Shown: positions 8,827 through 16,680, counted from the stretch's first letter. The stretch is DNA of 64,000 nt from Versatilivorator sp963663845 (GCA_963663845.2 OY760650.2:2356001-2420000); one strand, 5' to 3'. Program-made: numbers and translations. The notes: a model not told the origin generated them from the letters alone.

Positions 8827-9243
8827 ATGCATGAAGTCAATTGGCTGGCGGTGCTGGTGGCCGCAATCGTTCCCATGATTGTCGGCTTTCTCTGGTACGG
8901 ACCGCTCTTCAGCAAGCGGTGGCTCGCACTCATGGAGACCACCGAAGAGGAGATCCGGAAGAACTTCAATCCCCTCAAGACCCACGGGGCCAGCTTCGTG
9001 CTGGCGCTGGTCACGGCCTTCATCCTGGCGCAGCTCTTCGCCGGGATGGGTGGACCCGGGAGCGGCGCCAACGCCATGGCGGGCGTCCACCTGGCGCTGA
9101 TGGCCCTCATCGCTTTCGTTCTGCCGGTCTCCTACCAGTCCTGGGCCTACGAGGGCCGCAAGGCGGGGCTCTTCTGGCTCAACCTGGGCTACAACGGAGT
9201 GTCCCTGATCGGGCAGGCGGTTGTCATCGCCGTCTGGATTTGA
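8827..9243 (+). CDS. DUF1761 family membrane protein
   Basis: 138 residues with an AGGAGG ribosome binding site 9 bases ahead of the ATG. The N-terminus (MHEVNWLAVLVAAIVPMIVG then FLWYGPLFSKRW) is the DUF1761 signature, and four hydrophobic helices are predicted. The family is widespread and uncharacterised. It is monocistronic, facing the convergent TRAP transporter gene whose stop lies 54 bases beyond it. Confidence 0.85.
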   Translation: MHEVNWLAVLVAAIVPMIVGFLWYGPLFSKRWLALMETTEEEIRKNFNPLKTHGASFVLALVTAFILAQLFAGMGGPGSGANAMAGVHLALMALIAFVLPVSYQSWAYEGRKAGLFWLNLGYNGVSLIGQAVVIAVWI

Positions 9244-9297
9244 ACGCGAGGAACGGGGCCAACGGGAATCCCCGTTTCCCGATTCCAGCGTCTCCTG

Positions 9298-11022
9298 TCA
9301 CCTGCCCACTGACCGCACCCTGAACCCTTCGAGCCTGATGGCGCTCAGCAAGCGGGAATAGCCCCAGGTGCCGACGGCGATCAGCAGGAAGGCGGCCGCG
9401 ATGTCGTAGGCGCCGCCATCCAGGGAGAAGGCGGGGACGTAGCCGAACAGGAAGGGGGCCAGGTAGAGAAACTTGGCGAACTTGAAGGCGGAAAAAGCCG
9501 TCTTCCACATGTTGGCCTTGGCGATGGCGGCCCCGGTAAAGGCGGCAATGCATACCGGCGGGGTGACGTTGGAATCCTGCGACAGCCAGTAGACGATCAT
9601 GTGGGCCGCGATGGGGCTGACGCCCAGTTCGGTCAGGGGGGGCACGGCGACCACGGCGGTGACCAGGTAGGCGGCGGTGACCGGCACGCCCATGCCCAGG
9701 ATCAGCGAGGCCAGGGCGATGAGAAGAATGGTGAGCCAGAGCTTGCCGTCCGCCAGCGCGATCACGATATCGGCGAAGGTGAGCACCAGCCCGCTGTAGG
9801 TCAGCACGCCGATGATGATGCCGATGACGCCCACGGTGGCGCCGATCTTGAGACTGTTTCGGGCTCCCGCGCGCGCGGCCTCCAGGAAGCGCTTGGGACC
9901 GATCCGGGTGTCCCTGCGCAGCCAGCTCACGCCGATACAGGCGACCAGCCCCAGGATGGCGGAATAACCCGGGGAATAGCCTGCCAGCATCAGCACCGTG
10001 ATCACCCCCAGAGGCAGGCTGTAGAACCAGCCCTGCCTGAAGATCCGCCCGGCGCCGGCCGGCGACTTCTCGCCCCGGATGCCATGGCGCTTGGCCTCGT
10101 AGTGCGCCATGACGAAGACGCTGAAGAAGTACATCAGGGCCGGAAAGACGGCCACCAGCATGATGGTGGAGTAGGGCTCGCCGGTGAGCTCGGCCATGAT
10201 GAAGCCGCCGGCGCCCATGATGGGAGGCATGAACATGCCGCCGATGGAAGCCGCCGACTCGATGCCGCCGGCCACGTGGGGCTTGAAGCCGGCTTTCTTC
10301 ATCATGGGGATGGTGAAGCTGCCGGTGGAAACGGTGTTGGCGATGGCGCTGCCGGAGATGGACCCGAACAGGCCGCTGGCGATCACCGACACCTTGGCCG
10401 GTCCCCCCACTCTGTGCCCCACCGCCGCCAGCGGAAAGTCGACGAAAAAACGCTGGGCTCCGCTCGCCTCCAGAAAGGCTCCGAAGATGACGAACAGGAT
10501 CACGTAGGTGGCCAGCACGTTGGCCATGATGCCGAACACGCCGTCGCTCTTGTAGAAGATGCTGGTGCAGAGCTCGGGAAAGGTGTCGCCGGCGTGAGAG
10601 AGGATCTCGGGCGCGTAGTCACCGTAGACACCGTAGACCAGCATGGCGGCGGCCAGAACCACGAAGGCGTTCCCCACCACCCGCCGCGCCAGCTCGATTC
10701 CCAGCAGCACCCCCGCCATGGCGATCCACTGATCCAGGTCGGTCTCGGCGCCGACCCGGTAGTTGATGGCCTCGAAGTTCCACATCCAGTAGCCGATGCA
10801 GACGACCGACAGGACCATCAGCAGATAGTCGACCGATCTTCCCAAGCCGGTTTCGGACCGGTAGAGGAGGAACGCCAGGACGTAGTTGATGACGATGTAG
10901 ATGCCGCGGTGGTACTGGGTGGGGGCAGGATCGAGGACCGCGGAGTAGGAGTAGAAGACCACCAGGGCCAGCGACAGGATGTCGAAGATCCATCGCTCGG
11001 CTCGGTTCAGCTTCTCGAACAT
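9298..11022 (-). CDS. TRAP transporter fused 4TM/12TM permease (TAXI type)
   Basis: 574 residues that combine an N-terminal small-subunit region (MFEKLNRAERWIFDILSLAL and about four helices) with a DctM-type large subunit. Family landmarks include VFGAFLEASGAQRFFVDF, GSISGSAIANTVSTGSFTIP and the DSNVTPPVCIAAFTGAAIA near the C-terminus. It drives sodium- or proton-coupled uptake of a substrate delivered by a TAXI binding protein. The matching binding-protein gene lies directly upstream, 105 bp away, on the same strand. The substrate of TAXI systems is often a dicarboxylate or glutamate-like acid but cannot be told from the sequence. Confidence 0.93.
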   Translation of the reverse strand: MFEKLNRAERWIFDILSLALVVFYSYSAVLDPAPTQYHRGIYIVINYVLAFLLYRSETGLGRSVDYLLMVLSVVCIGYWMWNFEAINYRVGAETDLDQWIAMAGVLLGIELARRVVGNAFVVLAAAMLVYGVYGDYAPEILSHAGDTFPELCTSIFYKSDGVFGIMANVLATYVILFVIFGAFLEASGAQRFFVDFPLAAVGHRVGGPAKVSVIASGLFGSISGSAIANTVSTGSFTIPMMKKAGFKPHVAGGIESAASIGGMFMPPIMGAGGFIMAELTGEPYSTIMLVAVFPALMYFFSVFVMAHYEAKRHGIRGEKSPAGAGRIFRQGWFYSLPLGVITVLMLAGYSPGYSAILGLVACIGVSWLRRDTRIGPKRFLEAARAGARNSLKIGATVGVIGIIIGVLTYSGLVLTFADIVIALADGKLWLTILLIALASLILGMGVPVTAAYLVTAVVAVPPLTELGVSPIAAHMIVYWLSQDSNVTPPVCIAAFTGAAIAKANMWKTAFSAFKFAKFLYLAPFLFGYVPAFSLDGGAYDIAAAFLLIAVGTWGYSRLLSAIRLEGFRVRSVGR

Positions 11023-11087
11023 CCCGATATTTTAGCGAGGGCGGAGAGGGGAGGCGAGCCCGGCGCACTGCCGGCATCCACGGAACG

Positions 11088-11105
11088 CACCCTCCGGCGA
11101 GGGTG
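11088..11105 (-). other. Intercistronic hairpin between TAXI and TRAP genes
   Basis: A perfect 7-base stem (CACCCTC/GAGGGTG) with a CGGC loop lies between the binding-protein stop and the permease start, without a U-tract. Such hairpins often protect the upstream mRNA for an abundant binding protein; that role is inferred here. Confidence 0.5.
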
Positions 11106-11127
11106 GCGGCCCGCCTCGGGGCCGGAT

Positions 11128-12099
11128 TCAGCGCAGTCCCCGTTCCTCCCAGAACCGTTCCGCGCCGGGGTGAAGGGGAGTCACCACGCCCTTGGTCCCG
11201 TTGCGGACGCTCATGTCCTTGAAGGTCTCTTTCTGGCTTCGCAGGTAGGCGAGCCCCGCATCGGTGTAGACCTTGGAAAGCAGGTCGTAGACCACCTCGG
11301 CCGGGACGCGGGCGTTGGTCACCCAGAGCGCGGAGTCCTGGAAGGAGGAAACCGCTCGCTCGACGCCCCGATAGGTGCCGGCGGGAACGGCGCCCATCGA
11401 GAAATAGGGATACTTGTCGAGGAAGCCGCTCTTCTCGGCCTCGGCCGCCAGATCGACCAGGGCGATGTCGTTGGTCTGGGCCGCCAGGATCACGGCGCCG
11501 CTGGGGAGGGCGGTGAACAGCCAGAAGGCCTCGAGCTGGCGATTTCCGAAGGCGGCGGCCGCGTCGTTGTAGCCCATGGCGTTGCGCTCGATCGCGTCCC
11601 ACACCCCCATGTGGGTGAAGAACAGCTCGCAGTTGGCGAAGGCGCCGGACCCCGCGTTCCCCACGCCGACTTTCCTGCCGGCCAGGTCCCCGACGCTCCG
11701 GATGCCCGATCCCTTGCGCACCACCAGTTGCGCCGGCGCGCCGTACAGGTGAGACATCGCCAGCACGTTTTCGTACGTGCGGGCGTCGTTCTTCAGGCGG
11801 CCATGGCGCCCCAGGTAGACGTGCCCGGAGTAGACCACCCCGAACTGCATCCTGCCCCGATCGACCTTGCGCAGGTTCTCCAGCGACCCGGCCGAGGATT
11901 GAGCCTTGACGGTGTAGTCCGTGGACGCCTTGATGGGGCCGAAGGTCTGAATGGCATTGGCCACGATCTGAAAGGTGCCCCCCGCCGGCCCGCCCCCAAA
12001 CACCATGCGCTTGCCCGCCGGGGCAGTGGCGGGCAGGGAGGCGGTGAAGGCCAGCAGCACCACGCTGACGATCAGGAGAACTCGATGGCGTATGTTCAT
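11128..12099 (-). CDS. TAXI family TRAP transporter solute-binding protein
   Basis: 323 residues from ATG 12099 (MNIRHRVLLIVSVVLLAFTA), a start that gives a typical cleavable signal peptide ending near ATAPA. The mature protein begins with MVFGGGPAGGTFQIVANAI, the hallmark phosphate-like loop of TAXI proteins. VGVGNAGSGAFANCELFF and a GYNDAAAAFGNRQLEAF segment follow, the latter where most members keep a GSGT and LxxGxxDA pattern. It acts in the periplasm and hands ligand to the fused permease encoded downstream. Confidence 0.93.
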   Translation of the reverse strand: MNIRHRVLLIVSVVLLAFTASLPATAPAGKRMVFGGGPAGGTFQIVANAIQTFGPIKASTDYTVKAQSSAGSLENLRKVDRGRMQFGVVYSGHVYLGRHGRLKNDARTYENVLAMSHLYGAPAQLVVRKGSGIRSVGDLAGRKVGVGNAGSGAFANCELFFTHMGVWDAIERNAMGYNDAAAAFGNRQLEAFWLFTALPSGAVILAAQTNDIALVDLAAEAEKSGFLDKYPYFSMGAVPAGTYRGVERAVSSFQDSALWVTNARVPAEVVYDLLSKVYTDAGLAYLRSQKETFKDMSVRNGTKGVVTPLHPGAERFWEERGLR

Positions 12100-12313
12100 G
12101 ATGATTCTCGAGGTCCAGGCAGGGCCGCCCCGCTTCAGCCGTGGAGGACGAGCGCCCGGCACACTATAGAGGAATCTTTGCCCTAAAGCGACTGGGGTAA
12201 GCCGTATCCGGGTGGGCACCTTCTGGCCACGCGCACTGAATGAGAAAGTTCTGCGCCGTGTTCGGGACCCGGACACCAATGGGAGTTAGCGATTCTCGGC
12301 ATGCGCCATTGCC

Positions 12314-12335
12314 CTTATAGCAAATATGCTATAAG
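12314..12335. promoter_or_regulatory. Operator palindrome of the HigBA-type pair
   Basis: Perfect 9-base arms CTTATAGCA and TGCTATAAG flank an AATA centre, ending 12 bases before the toxin start. Toxin-antitoxin pairs are typically autoregulated by antitoxin binding to such a palindrome. Confidence 0.75.
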
Positions 12336-12347
12336 CTTCATGACGTG

Positions 12348-12674
12348 ATGGAATGGAGTGTCGAGACTCTGAACGCAACCGTGGACAAGGAAATTCATTC
12401 CCTACCTGTCGATATGCGCGCGAGATTTGTGCGAATCTGCGAATTGATTACGTCAGTAGGTCTGGAACGGATGAGTGGTCCACATGTCAAGCACTTAACC
12501 GGCCCTCTTTGGGAAATGCGTATGAGTGGCCGGAGTGGAATAGCGCGAGCCCTTTATGTTTCGATCAAGAGTAAACGTGTAGTGGTGGTGCGTGCATTCG
12601 TGAAGAAGACCCCGAGAACACCGCACCGAGAGATCGAATTAGCGCTTAGGCGCGCCAGAGAGGTAACGAAATGA
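12348..12674 (+). CDS. higB: HigB/Gp49-like (RelE-superfamily) toxin
   Basis: 108 residues; family features are HVKHLTGPLWEMRMSGRSGIARALYVS followed by VVVVRAFVKKTPRTPHREIELA. That is the core of the phage-derived Gp49-like/HigB mRNA interferases, which cut mRNA at the ribosome. A basic C-terminus (KKTP, RRAREVTK) fits RNA binding. The start at ATG 12348 is chosen over a GTG three bases earlier. The stop overlaps the antitoxin ATG by four bases, with the toxin-first order typical of HigBA. The codon usage is more AT-rich than flanking transporter genes. Confidence 0.88.
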   Translation: MEWSVETLNATVDKEIHSLPVDMRARFVRICELITSVGLERMSGPHVKHLTGPLWEMRMSGRSGIARALYVSIKSKRVVVVRAFVKKTPRTPHREIELALRRAREVTK

Positions 12675-12949
12675 GCATGGTGACAGATCTACACAAGAAA
12701 TGGAGCGAGGATCCGGAATACCGCAAAGCCTACGACCGACTCGGCCCGGAGTTCGAGATCTCCCGCTCTCTCATTGAGGCCCGTACGCGGGCCAAGCTCA
12801 CGCAAGCTGAACTTGCCCAGCGAATGAACACGACGCAATCCGTCGTGGCTCGCCTCGAGAGCGGCCGGACCCGGCCGTCGACCAGGACATTAGAAAAGAT
12901 CGCACGGGCCACGAGGACCCGTCTGCGCATCAGCTTTGATCCCGCGTGA
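12671..12949 (+). CDS. higA: HigA-type XRE antitoxin
   Basis: 92 residues with an XRE helix-turn-helix in the C-terminal half: ARTRAKLTQAELAQRMNTTQ then SVVARLESGRTRPSTRTLEKIA. The N-terminal 30 residues (HKKWSEDPEYRKAYDRLGPE) are the segment that usually contacts the toxin. It is translated by ATGA coupling from the toxin gene. It probably neutralises the toxin and represses the operon through the palindrome at 12314-12335. Confidence 0.9.
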   Translation: MSMVTDLHKKWSEDPEYRKAYDRLGPEFEISRSLIEARTRAKLTQAELAQRMNTTQSVVARLESGRTRPSTRTLEKIARATRTRLRISFDPA

Positions 12950-13059
12950 TGTGTATACACTCTGCCTGTAGCCTTTACTCTCCGCTTTCTATGTTCAGCG
13001 CTGCCCAGAAGTCACCGGTGGTGTCCGCTGAGCGGCAGGGGCCGTTCATCAGCAGGGGG

Positions 13060-13300
13060 CCGTTGTCAAATATCAAGACTGAATGGCTGCGGAGATTGGG
13101 TAAGGTCTTGGCAAGTGTATTTCGACATGCTCCTAGCTGGCCGATCCTGCCGCCATGCTGCCGACAGATTTTGGCTGATTATCCCGTGCAGTCTGCCGGC
13201 ACCCGCCAGCCGCGTTTCGAGGGCATCGGTTTCCCTCCAACTATCCGTCGCGCCCTCGATCCTGTGAACAGTTTTTCCAACAATTCAACAACGTCCCCTC
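13060..13300 (-). repeat. MITE-like repeat, inverted copy
   Basis: The right boundary ATTCAACAACGTCCCC is the reverse complement of the left end of the element at 16681. The left boundary GTTGTCAAATATCAAGA... and the internal ATGCTGCCGACAG block match the other end of the same family, at the expected spacing of about 240 bases. It is diverged from the best copy and occupies most of the gap between the HigBA pair and 13460. Confidence 0.6.
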
Positions 13301-13334
13301 TTTCGCACACCCTCCATACCGACCTTGTAAAACT

Positions 13335-13386
13335 TAACCACCGAATCGCCGCAGCCAGTAATTCTCGTTATTCGACAACGTCTCCC
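13335..13386 (+). repeat. MITE-like repeat, right-end fragment
   Basis: CCGCAGCCAGTAATTCTCGT followed by TATTCGACAACGTCTCCC is the right terminus of the element seen at 15328-15570 and 16681-16924. The left part of this copy is not found; the inverted copy ending at 13300 lies just upstream. Confidence 0.65.
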
Positions 13387-13460
13387 ATGCTGCCCACCGG
13401 CCACTGGGCCACTGCATGATGGCCGTGGTGTCCAACTCCAAGGGAGTGTAAGGAGAGACC

Positions 13461-13586
13461 GTGAGTGCTCATTTCCTCCATGAGTTGTCCCAGTTGAGGG
13501 AGTTGATCGGCAGGCCTCAGGAAGGGGATTGCTACCCCCAGAAGGAACTTTTTGACGAAGAAGAACCCATGGTGGACATAGGGTAG
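13461..13586 (+). CDS. Small acidic protein, 41 residues, hypothetical
   Basis: A GTG start follows AAGGAG by seven bases, the best ribosome binding site in this region. The short product is acidic at its C-terminus (PQKELFDEEEPMVDIG) with an amphipathic start (HFLHELSQLRELIG). No family is recognised. It could be a genuine small gene of the island or the tail of a decayed phage gene. An antisense frame covers the same place (13368-13598, minus) but has weaker coding character. Confidence 0.3.
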   Translation: MSAHFLHELSQLRELIGRPQEGDCYPQKELFDEEEPMVDIG

Positions 13587-13594
13587 TGGCCGAG

Positions 13595-13786
13595 TCACTC
13601 CACCGGCTCGATCCCGTGGTAGTTTTCTCGGGGATTGTCCAACACGTCTTCCTCCTCGATTGTTTCGACTGATTTAACCCCGTGAATCTTAAGAACTAAA
13701 GAGCCGAGATTATTGCTCAGGTCAAATTCAATCTGTAGGAAGTAAAGCCTTGACTGGCGTTCAGGCACACCTGTATGATTAGCCAT
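13595..13786 (-). CDS. Small hypothetical protein
   Basis: 63 residues from ATG 13786 (MANHTGVPERQSRLYF), ending in a very acidic stretch (VETIEEEDVLDNPREN). No clear Shine-Dalgarno is seen. It follows the gene at 13857-14228 on the same strand, separated by a GC-rich hairpin. No family recognised. Confidence 0.35.
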   Translation of the reverse strand: MANHTGVPERQSRLYFLQIEFDLSNNLGSLVLKIHGVKSVETIEEEDVLDNPRENYHGIEPVE

Positions 13787-13830
13787 AGTGGTTAACCCCC
13801 ACTGGTTATCACTCCACGAATTTTTTTTTG

Positions 13831-13852
13831 CGGCCCGGCTGCCACCGGGCCG
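13831..13852. terminator. GC-rich hairpin flanked by T-rich tracts
   Basis: CGGCCCGG and CCGGGCCG form an 8-base stem with a CTGCCA loop. On the plus strand it is followed by TTTCTTATTTTT, which looks like an intrinsic terminator. On the minus strand an A9 run follows, so it would not terminate the minus-strand genes around it. Orientation and function are uncertain. Confidence 0.45.
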
Positions 13853-13856
13853 TTTC

Positions 13857-14228
13857 TTATTTTTCTTCCACCGTCCGAAACCGAAATTTTCCCGGGCCCA
13901 CTCTCTCAATGCGGGGGTCTCGCCGAAAGGCTGTCCACATGGCAGAACGGGGTCTTTTTGCATCGGTAGACCACCCCAATGCCTCCATCTCCTGCTGGAG
14001 TTCTTTCATGGTAAGCACCGTTCCGTGCGGCCGGCCGTTGAATACCATGTGAGCCGCCTGCAGCACGGTCAGAGTATGGGGCTGACCGCCGCCATCAGGT
14101 TGAGTCGCCAGGTACTCCGTCAACGCCTTTAGTTCGGGCCTGAGACTATCTGCATGCTCAATGACTCGCCCCAATTCCCGAACTCTCCTCTGGGCCAGAT
14201 GAAGAAGTAAGCTGTTGTTTTCAGGCAC
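13857..14228 (-). CDS. Putative HARE-HTH-like winged-helix protein
   Basis: 123 residues from GTG 14228 with AGGAG nine bases upstream. The N-terminal half is helical (LLLHLAQRRVRELGRVIEHA). The C-terminal half has the pattern of HARE-HTH/RNA-polymerase-delta-type winged helices: a helix with GTVLTMKELQQEMEALG, then TAFRRDPRIERVGPGKFRFR, the basic wing strand ending in the VGPGxF motif. Such domains bind DNA or associate with polymerase and restriction proteins. Context is an accessory island with toxin-antitoxin genes. The family call is by pattern only. Confidence 0.55.
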   Translation of the reverse strand: MPENNSLLLHLAQRRVRELGRVIEHADSLRPELKALTEYLATQPDGGGQPHTLTVLQAAHMVFNGRPHGTVLTMKELQQEMEALGWSTDAKRPRSAMWTAFRRDPRIERVGPGKFRFRTVEEK

Positions 14229-14561
14229 TTTAGACTCCTAATCTCAACAACCCCATGAGGAAACCTTGCACGCCATACGCACGTGTGGTACACTCTTTCC
14301 CGAAAGCGAAAAAGGCGAACACGCCCCTCCTTTCCGGCCCTACGGCATTGCTCTCCAGCGTCGACCGTAGGGCCGTTTCTGATTTTGGCGACCAAAGCCA
14401 ATTAGGATGCTACCAGAGGCACGGCACATATGCAACATAAGAGTCACAACAAAAACACTTTTCCACAGTTTGGCCGTTTTTCGTCAACACGACTCCAATG
14501 AAAGGCACTCGTTGAGACTGGATTGTTGCTATTTTTTCGTCGGGAATGAACCTCTGGTTAC
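14229..14561. other. AT-richer gap, no gene recognised
   Basis: The region lies upstream of the winged-helix gene and downstream of the hypothetical gene at 14562-14990. It has visibly more A/T than the flanking kilobases and probably holds the promoter for the leftward gene. No repeat copy or reading frame is supported. Confidence 0.4.
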
Positions 14562-14990
14562 TCACCTAACATGAGTTTTTGAAAGTGCCTCCCCGTGAGG
14601 AGGCGAAAACTGAAGAATACCTATCCTCTTATGTTGAAGAAGTCGCAGAGTCTTTACCCACAGAGATAGATCATGGCACTCTGGGCCCGCTGCACATGGG
14701 AAGCAATTGACCGAATCTGCGAACGTAACAACTCCAATCGGTTCGCCCGATGGCAACTCATGCAAGAAATCGATGCCATTCTTCACTGCACCCATGGACA
14801 CCATACCCACTACCCAGACCTGTCTGTGGGTCTTGCTCTCGACTATTTTCGCAAGGAGTGAAATTTGGCCAGAGTTAAAAGGGGGGTGTACGAGAGGAGA
14901 TTCAGTCCATAGCCCCCCAAGAAAAGAATCCGCCGAAATTAGTGTCTGTAACTCATTGACAATATTGGGCCTGGTTGCTCTCCTACTCAT
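14562..14990 (-). CDS. Hypothetical protein of the accessory island
   Basis: 142 residues from ATG 14990 (MSRRATRPNIVNELQTL). The start overlaps the stop of the transposase remnant (GATGAG). Internal features include WVVGMVSMGAVKNGIDFL and a C-terminal LRLLQHKRIGILQF; two cysteines lie in a NCFPCAAGPEC cluster. No family recognised. It may be a passenger or a decayed product, and codon use resembles the island rather than the core genes. Confidence 0.35.
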   Translation of the reverse strand: MSRRATRPNIVNELQTLISADSFLGGLWTESPLVHPPFNSGQISLLAKIVESKTHRQVWVVGMVSMGAVKNGIDFLHELPSGEPIGVVTFADSVNCFPCAAGPECHDLSLWVKTLRLLQHKRIGILQFSPPHGEALSKTHVR

Positions 14991-15330
14991 CCCAGTAGAC
15001 CACAATACCTGAGACGATTCCCTTTCTGCCCTGCCACCATCGCTTTCATCTGTTCGATGGTTTCGAGTGGCCCGAGATTGTGCCTTTCCCCAAACTCGTT
15101 CACGTACCTCTGGAGATGTTGTCGGCTCATCCAGTGATAGATGCCGTAGTACCTCCACTTTAGCATCGCCCAGAACGACTGGATGCTGTTAGTGTGAACC
15201 TCCCTGCGAACGTAGGACCGCCTTTTGTGCTTGACGGAACTGTGATTGGGGAGTTTGACGTTAAGTAGGGTACTCGTCGGTATAGACCTTGGCTCCCTTG
15301 TGGAAGGCAGCATGCGCGTGGGGATAGGGG
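14987..15330 (-). pseudogene. IS1595-family (ISXO2-like) transposase remnant
   Basis: The C-terminal half of an ISXO2-like DDE transposase is readable: HSSVKHKRRSYVRREVHTNS then SFWAMLKWRYYGIYHWMS and LQRYVNEFGERHN. Just upstream, in another frame, KGAKVYTDEYPT (the segment with the second catalytic Asp) ends in TAA, so a frameshift separates them. The N-terminal half is missing, and the remnant is cut off where the MITE-like repeat begins at 15328. It cannot encode an active enzyme. It shows that the island was built by insertions and has since decayed. Confidence 0.85.
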
Positions 15331-15570
15331 CGTTATTGAGTTACAGGAAAAACTTGTCTCCGGTTCGGCGTGTCAACCGATGGTTGGAGAGAGACCGATT
15401 TCTCGCCAGACGCGGTCGTCGGCTGTCGGGACGCGGCAGTAGGTACGCACCAAGGGCCAGTCAGTAGGTTGGTGTCAGCATCCGCGAGCTAGGAAGATGT
15501 GATCTTACCGTGAAAAGATACCACCGAGTCGCCGCAGCCAGTAATTCTCGCTTTTCAACAACATCCGCTA
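15328..15570 (+). repeat. MITE-like repeat, copy B
   Basis: Left end GGCGTTATTGAGTTACAGGA, internal GGTTGGTGTCAGCATCCGC, right end CGCTTTTCAACAACATCC. It aligns over its whole length with the element at 16681-16924 but with more substitutions, so the terminal inverted repeats are imperfect. It abuts the transposase remnant. The rest of the gap up to 15710 holds no recognised gene. Confidence 0.7.
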
Positions 15571-15710
15571 TGCCGCCACTATTAGCCATAACGCACCGGG
15601 ACGAATCCTTCTGCATGAACTGTGGTCACTTATCCGTGGACAAGCTCCCCATCCTAAACTTTAAAACCAGTCAAGCACCTTGTCCTCTGGGATGGCATTG
15701 GGCGTGCCGG

Positions 15711-16130
15711 TCATGGTGTTCCCCAAGGATTGACGACATCGAGGCCGAGGCCGGCAAAATCCCCGACATTCCTTGTTGCAACCGAAAGCCTATTGGCCAT
15801 GGCCGTCCCGCCGATCAGGGCATCGCCCAGATCCAGGACGCGTCCGGAGCGATGGGCCCGTGCTCTCAGAGCAGCCGCTTGGGCGGCTTCCGGACGACCC
15901 ACCGGCAAGACTCGGTCCGCATACTCCGCCACGAACCCAGCCAATGCGCTACTGATGCTGTTGCGGCGCCACCCGGGGGGTAGCAGGTCGATCCCAAAGT
16001 CCAGTTCATGCAGGACGATCGCTGACAGCCACAACTCCTCCCGGGCGGCAAGGAACGCCGTTACCCGCGGGTGCGGTGCATCCTTGGTCAACTCCGAGAT
16101 GACGTTCGTATCAAGAAGAAACCCGTTCAT
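15711..16130 (-). CDS. vapC: VapC-type PIN-domain toxin (FitB-like)
   Basis: 139 residues with the PIN acidic residues in their expected places: FLLDTNVISEL at the N-terminus (Asp 7), LHELDFGIDLL in the middle (Glu), RVLDLGDALIGGTAMA (two Asp) and ATRNVGDFAGLGLDVVNPW at the end. PIN toxins cleave tRNA or rRNA with Mg2+. The start overlaps the antitoxin stop by four bases. All catalytic positions are present, so it should be functional. Confidence 0.92.
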   Translation of the reverse strand: MNGFLLDTNVISELTKDAPHPRVTAFLAAREELWLSAIVLHELDFGIDLLPPGWRRNSISSALAGFVAEYADRVLPVGRPEAAQAAALRARAHRSGRVLDLGDALIGGTAMANRLSVATRNVGDFAGLGLDVVNPWGTP

Positions 16131-16408
16131 TTGGCCTCGCCGGCGACAAAGGGGATTTCTCTCCGGGATCTCCTATCGGGAACATCCAGGTTCAGCCCAC
16201 GAGGAATATTGTCTATCAACCACTGTCCCATGGGTTTGCGAGGCGTCCTCTTGGCGTACCAGTCGTCGGCAGGAACGACCACAAAGGGTTTTCTAGTACC
16301 GATATGCTGTGGTCCGTCCTCTTCGGCGAGACGCAGAACTTCGGACAAACGCGCCTTGGCTTCCGCGACTCTCCAGACTCGGCGGGGCTCGGAATGCTTA
16401 CGGTCCAT
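16127..16408 (-). CDS. vapB: VapB-type antitoxin, Phd/YefM family
   Basis: 93 residues; the N-terminal half VWRVAEAKARLSEVLRLAEED is the Phd/YefM DNA-binding and dimerisation helix pair, followed by PQHIGTRKPFVVVPADDWYA. The C-terminal half, rich in Arg and Pro, should wrap the toxin. It is the first gene of the pair, with a palindrome immediately upstream, and probably represses its own promoter. Confidence 0.88.
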   Translation of the reverse strand: MDRKHSEPRRVWRVAEAKARLSEVLRLAEEDGPQHIGTRKPFVVVPADDWYAKRTPRKPMGQWLIDNIPRGLNLDVPDRRSRREIPFVAGEAK

Positions 16409-16429
16409 GGTTCCCTCAAGATGCCAAAA

Positions 16430-16450
16430 TATAGTCCAGTATGGACCATA
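16430..16450. promoter_or_regulatory. Operator palindrome of the VapBC pair
   Basis: TATAGTCC and GGACCATA form an inverted repeat (seven of eight positions) around AGTAT, 22 bases upstream of the antitoxin ATG. It is the likely autoregulatory site and overlaps an AT-rich -10-like stretch. Confidence 0.6.
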
Positions 16451-16510
16451 TTGAGGGTCGGAGTCGAGCAGGGAAAGGAGTTGGCTTCCTGGTCCGGCCC
16501 GAGGTCGTTG

Positions 16511-16675
16511 ATGGGGGCGTTCCCAATCAGGCGACCGCCTCCTTCTCCGCAGCAGGCCGCTGGCCCAATCCTTCCGGAAGGACCCAAAGCAGGGAGCGGG
16601 TGATGAGGTAGGCCACGTTGTGGCCCGCCAGGTTCATGCCCGCAGGTATGAGAAGCTCCTCGAATTGGGGGAAGC
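16511..16675 (-). pseudogene. Decayed partial copy of the neighbouring MFS gene
   Basis: Bases 16511-16560 (CCAATCAGGCGACCGCCTCC and following) match the 3' end of the MFS gene at about 17735-17785. They join directly to a stretch (CCTTCCGGAAGGAC, then AGCGGGTGATGAGGTAGGCC) that matches the middle of that gene at about 18118-18225. The intervening 340 bases are deleted. It is a fossil of a segmental duplication about 1.2-1.5 kb from its parent, interrupted by no intact frame. Confidence 0.85.
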
Positions 16676-16680
16676 GGATA

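Noticed and set aside
13368..13598. 76-residue minus-strand gene overlapping the MITE right end
   Set aside because: Composition is weak, its end lies inside the repeat, and the plus strand has a better ribosome binding site in the same place.
13831..13852. Terminator of the winged-helix gene on the minus strand
   Set aside because: On that strand the hairpin is followed by A's, not T's; only the plus-strand reading resembles a terminator.
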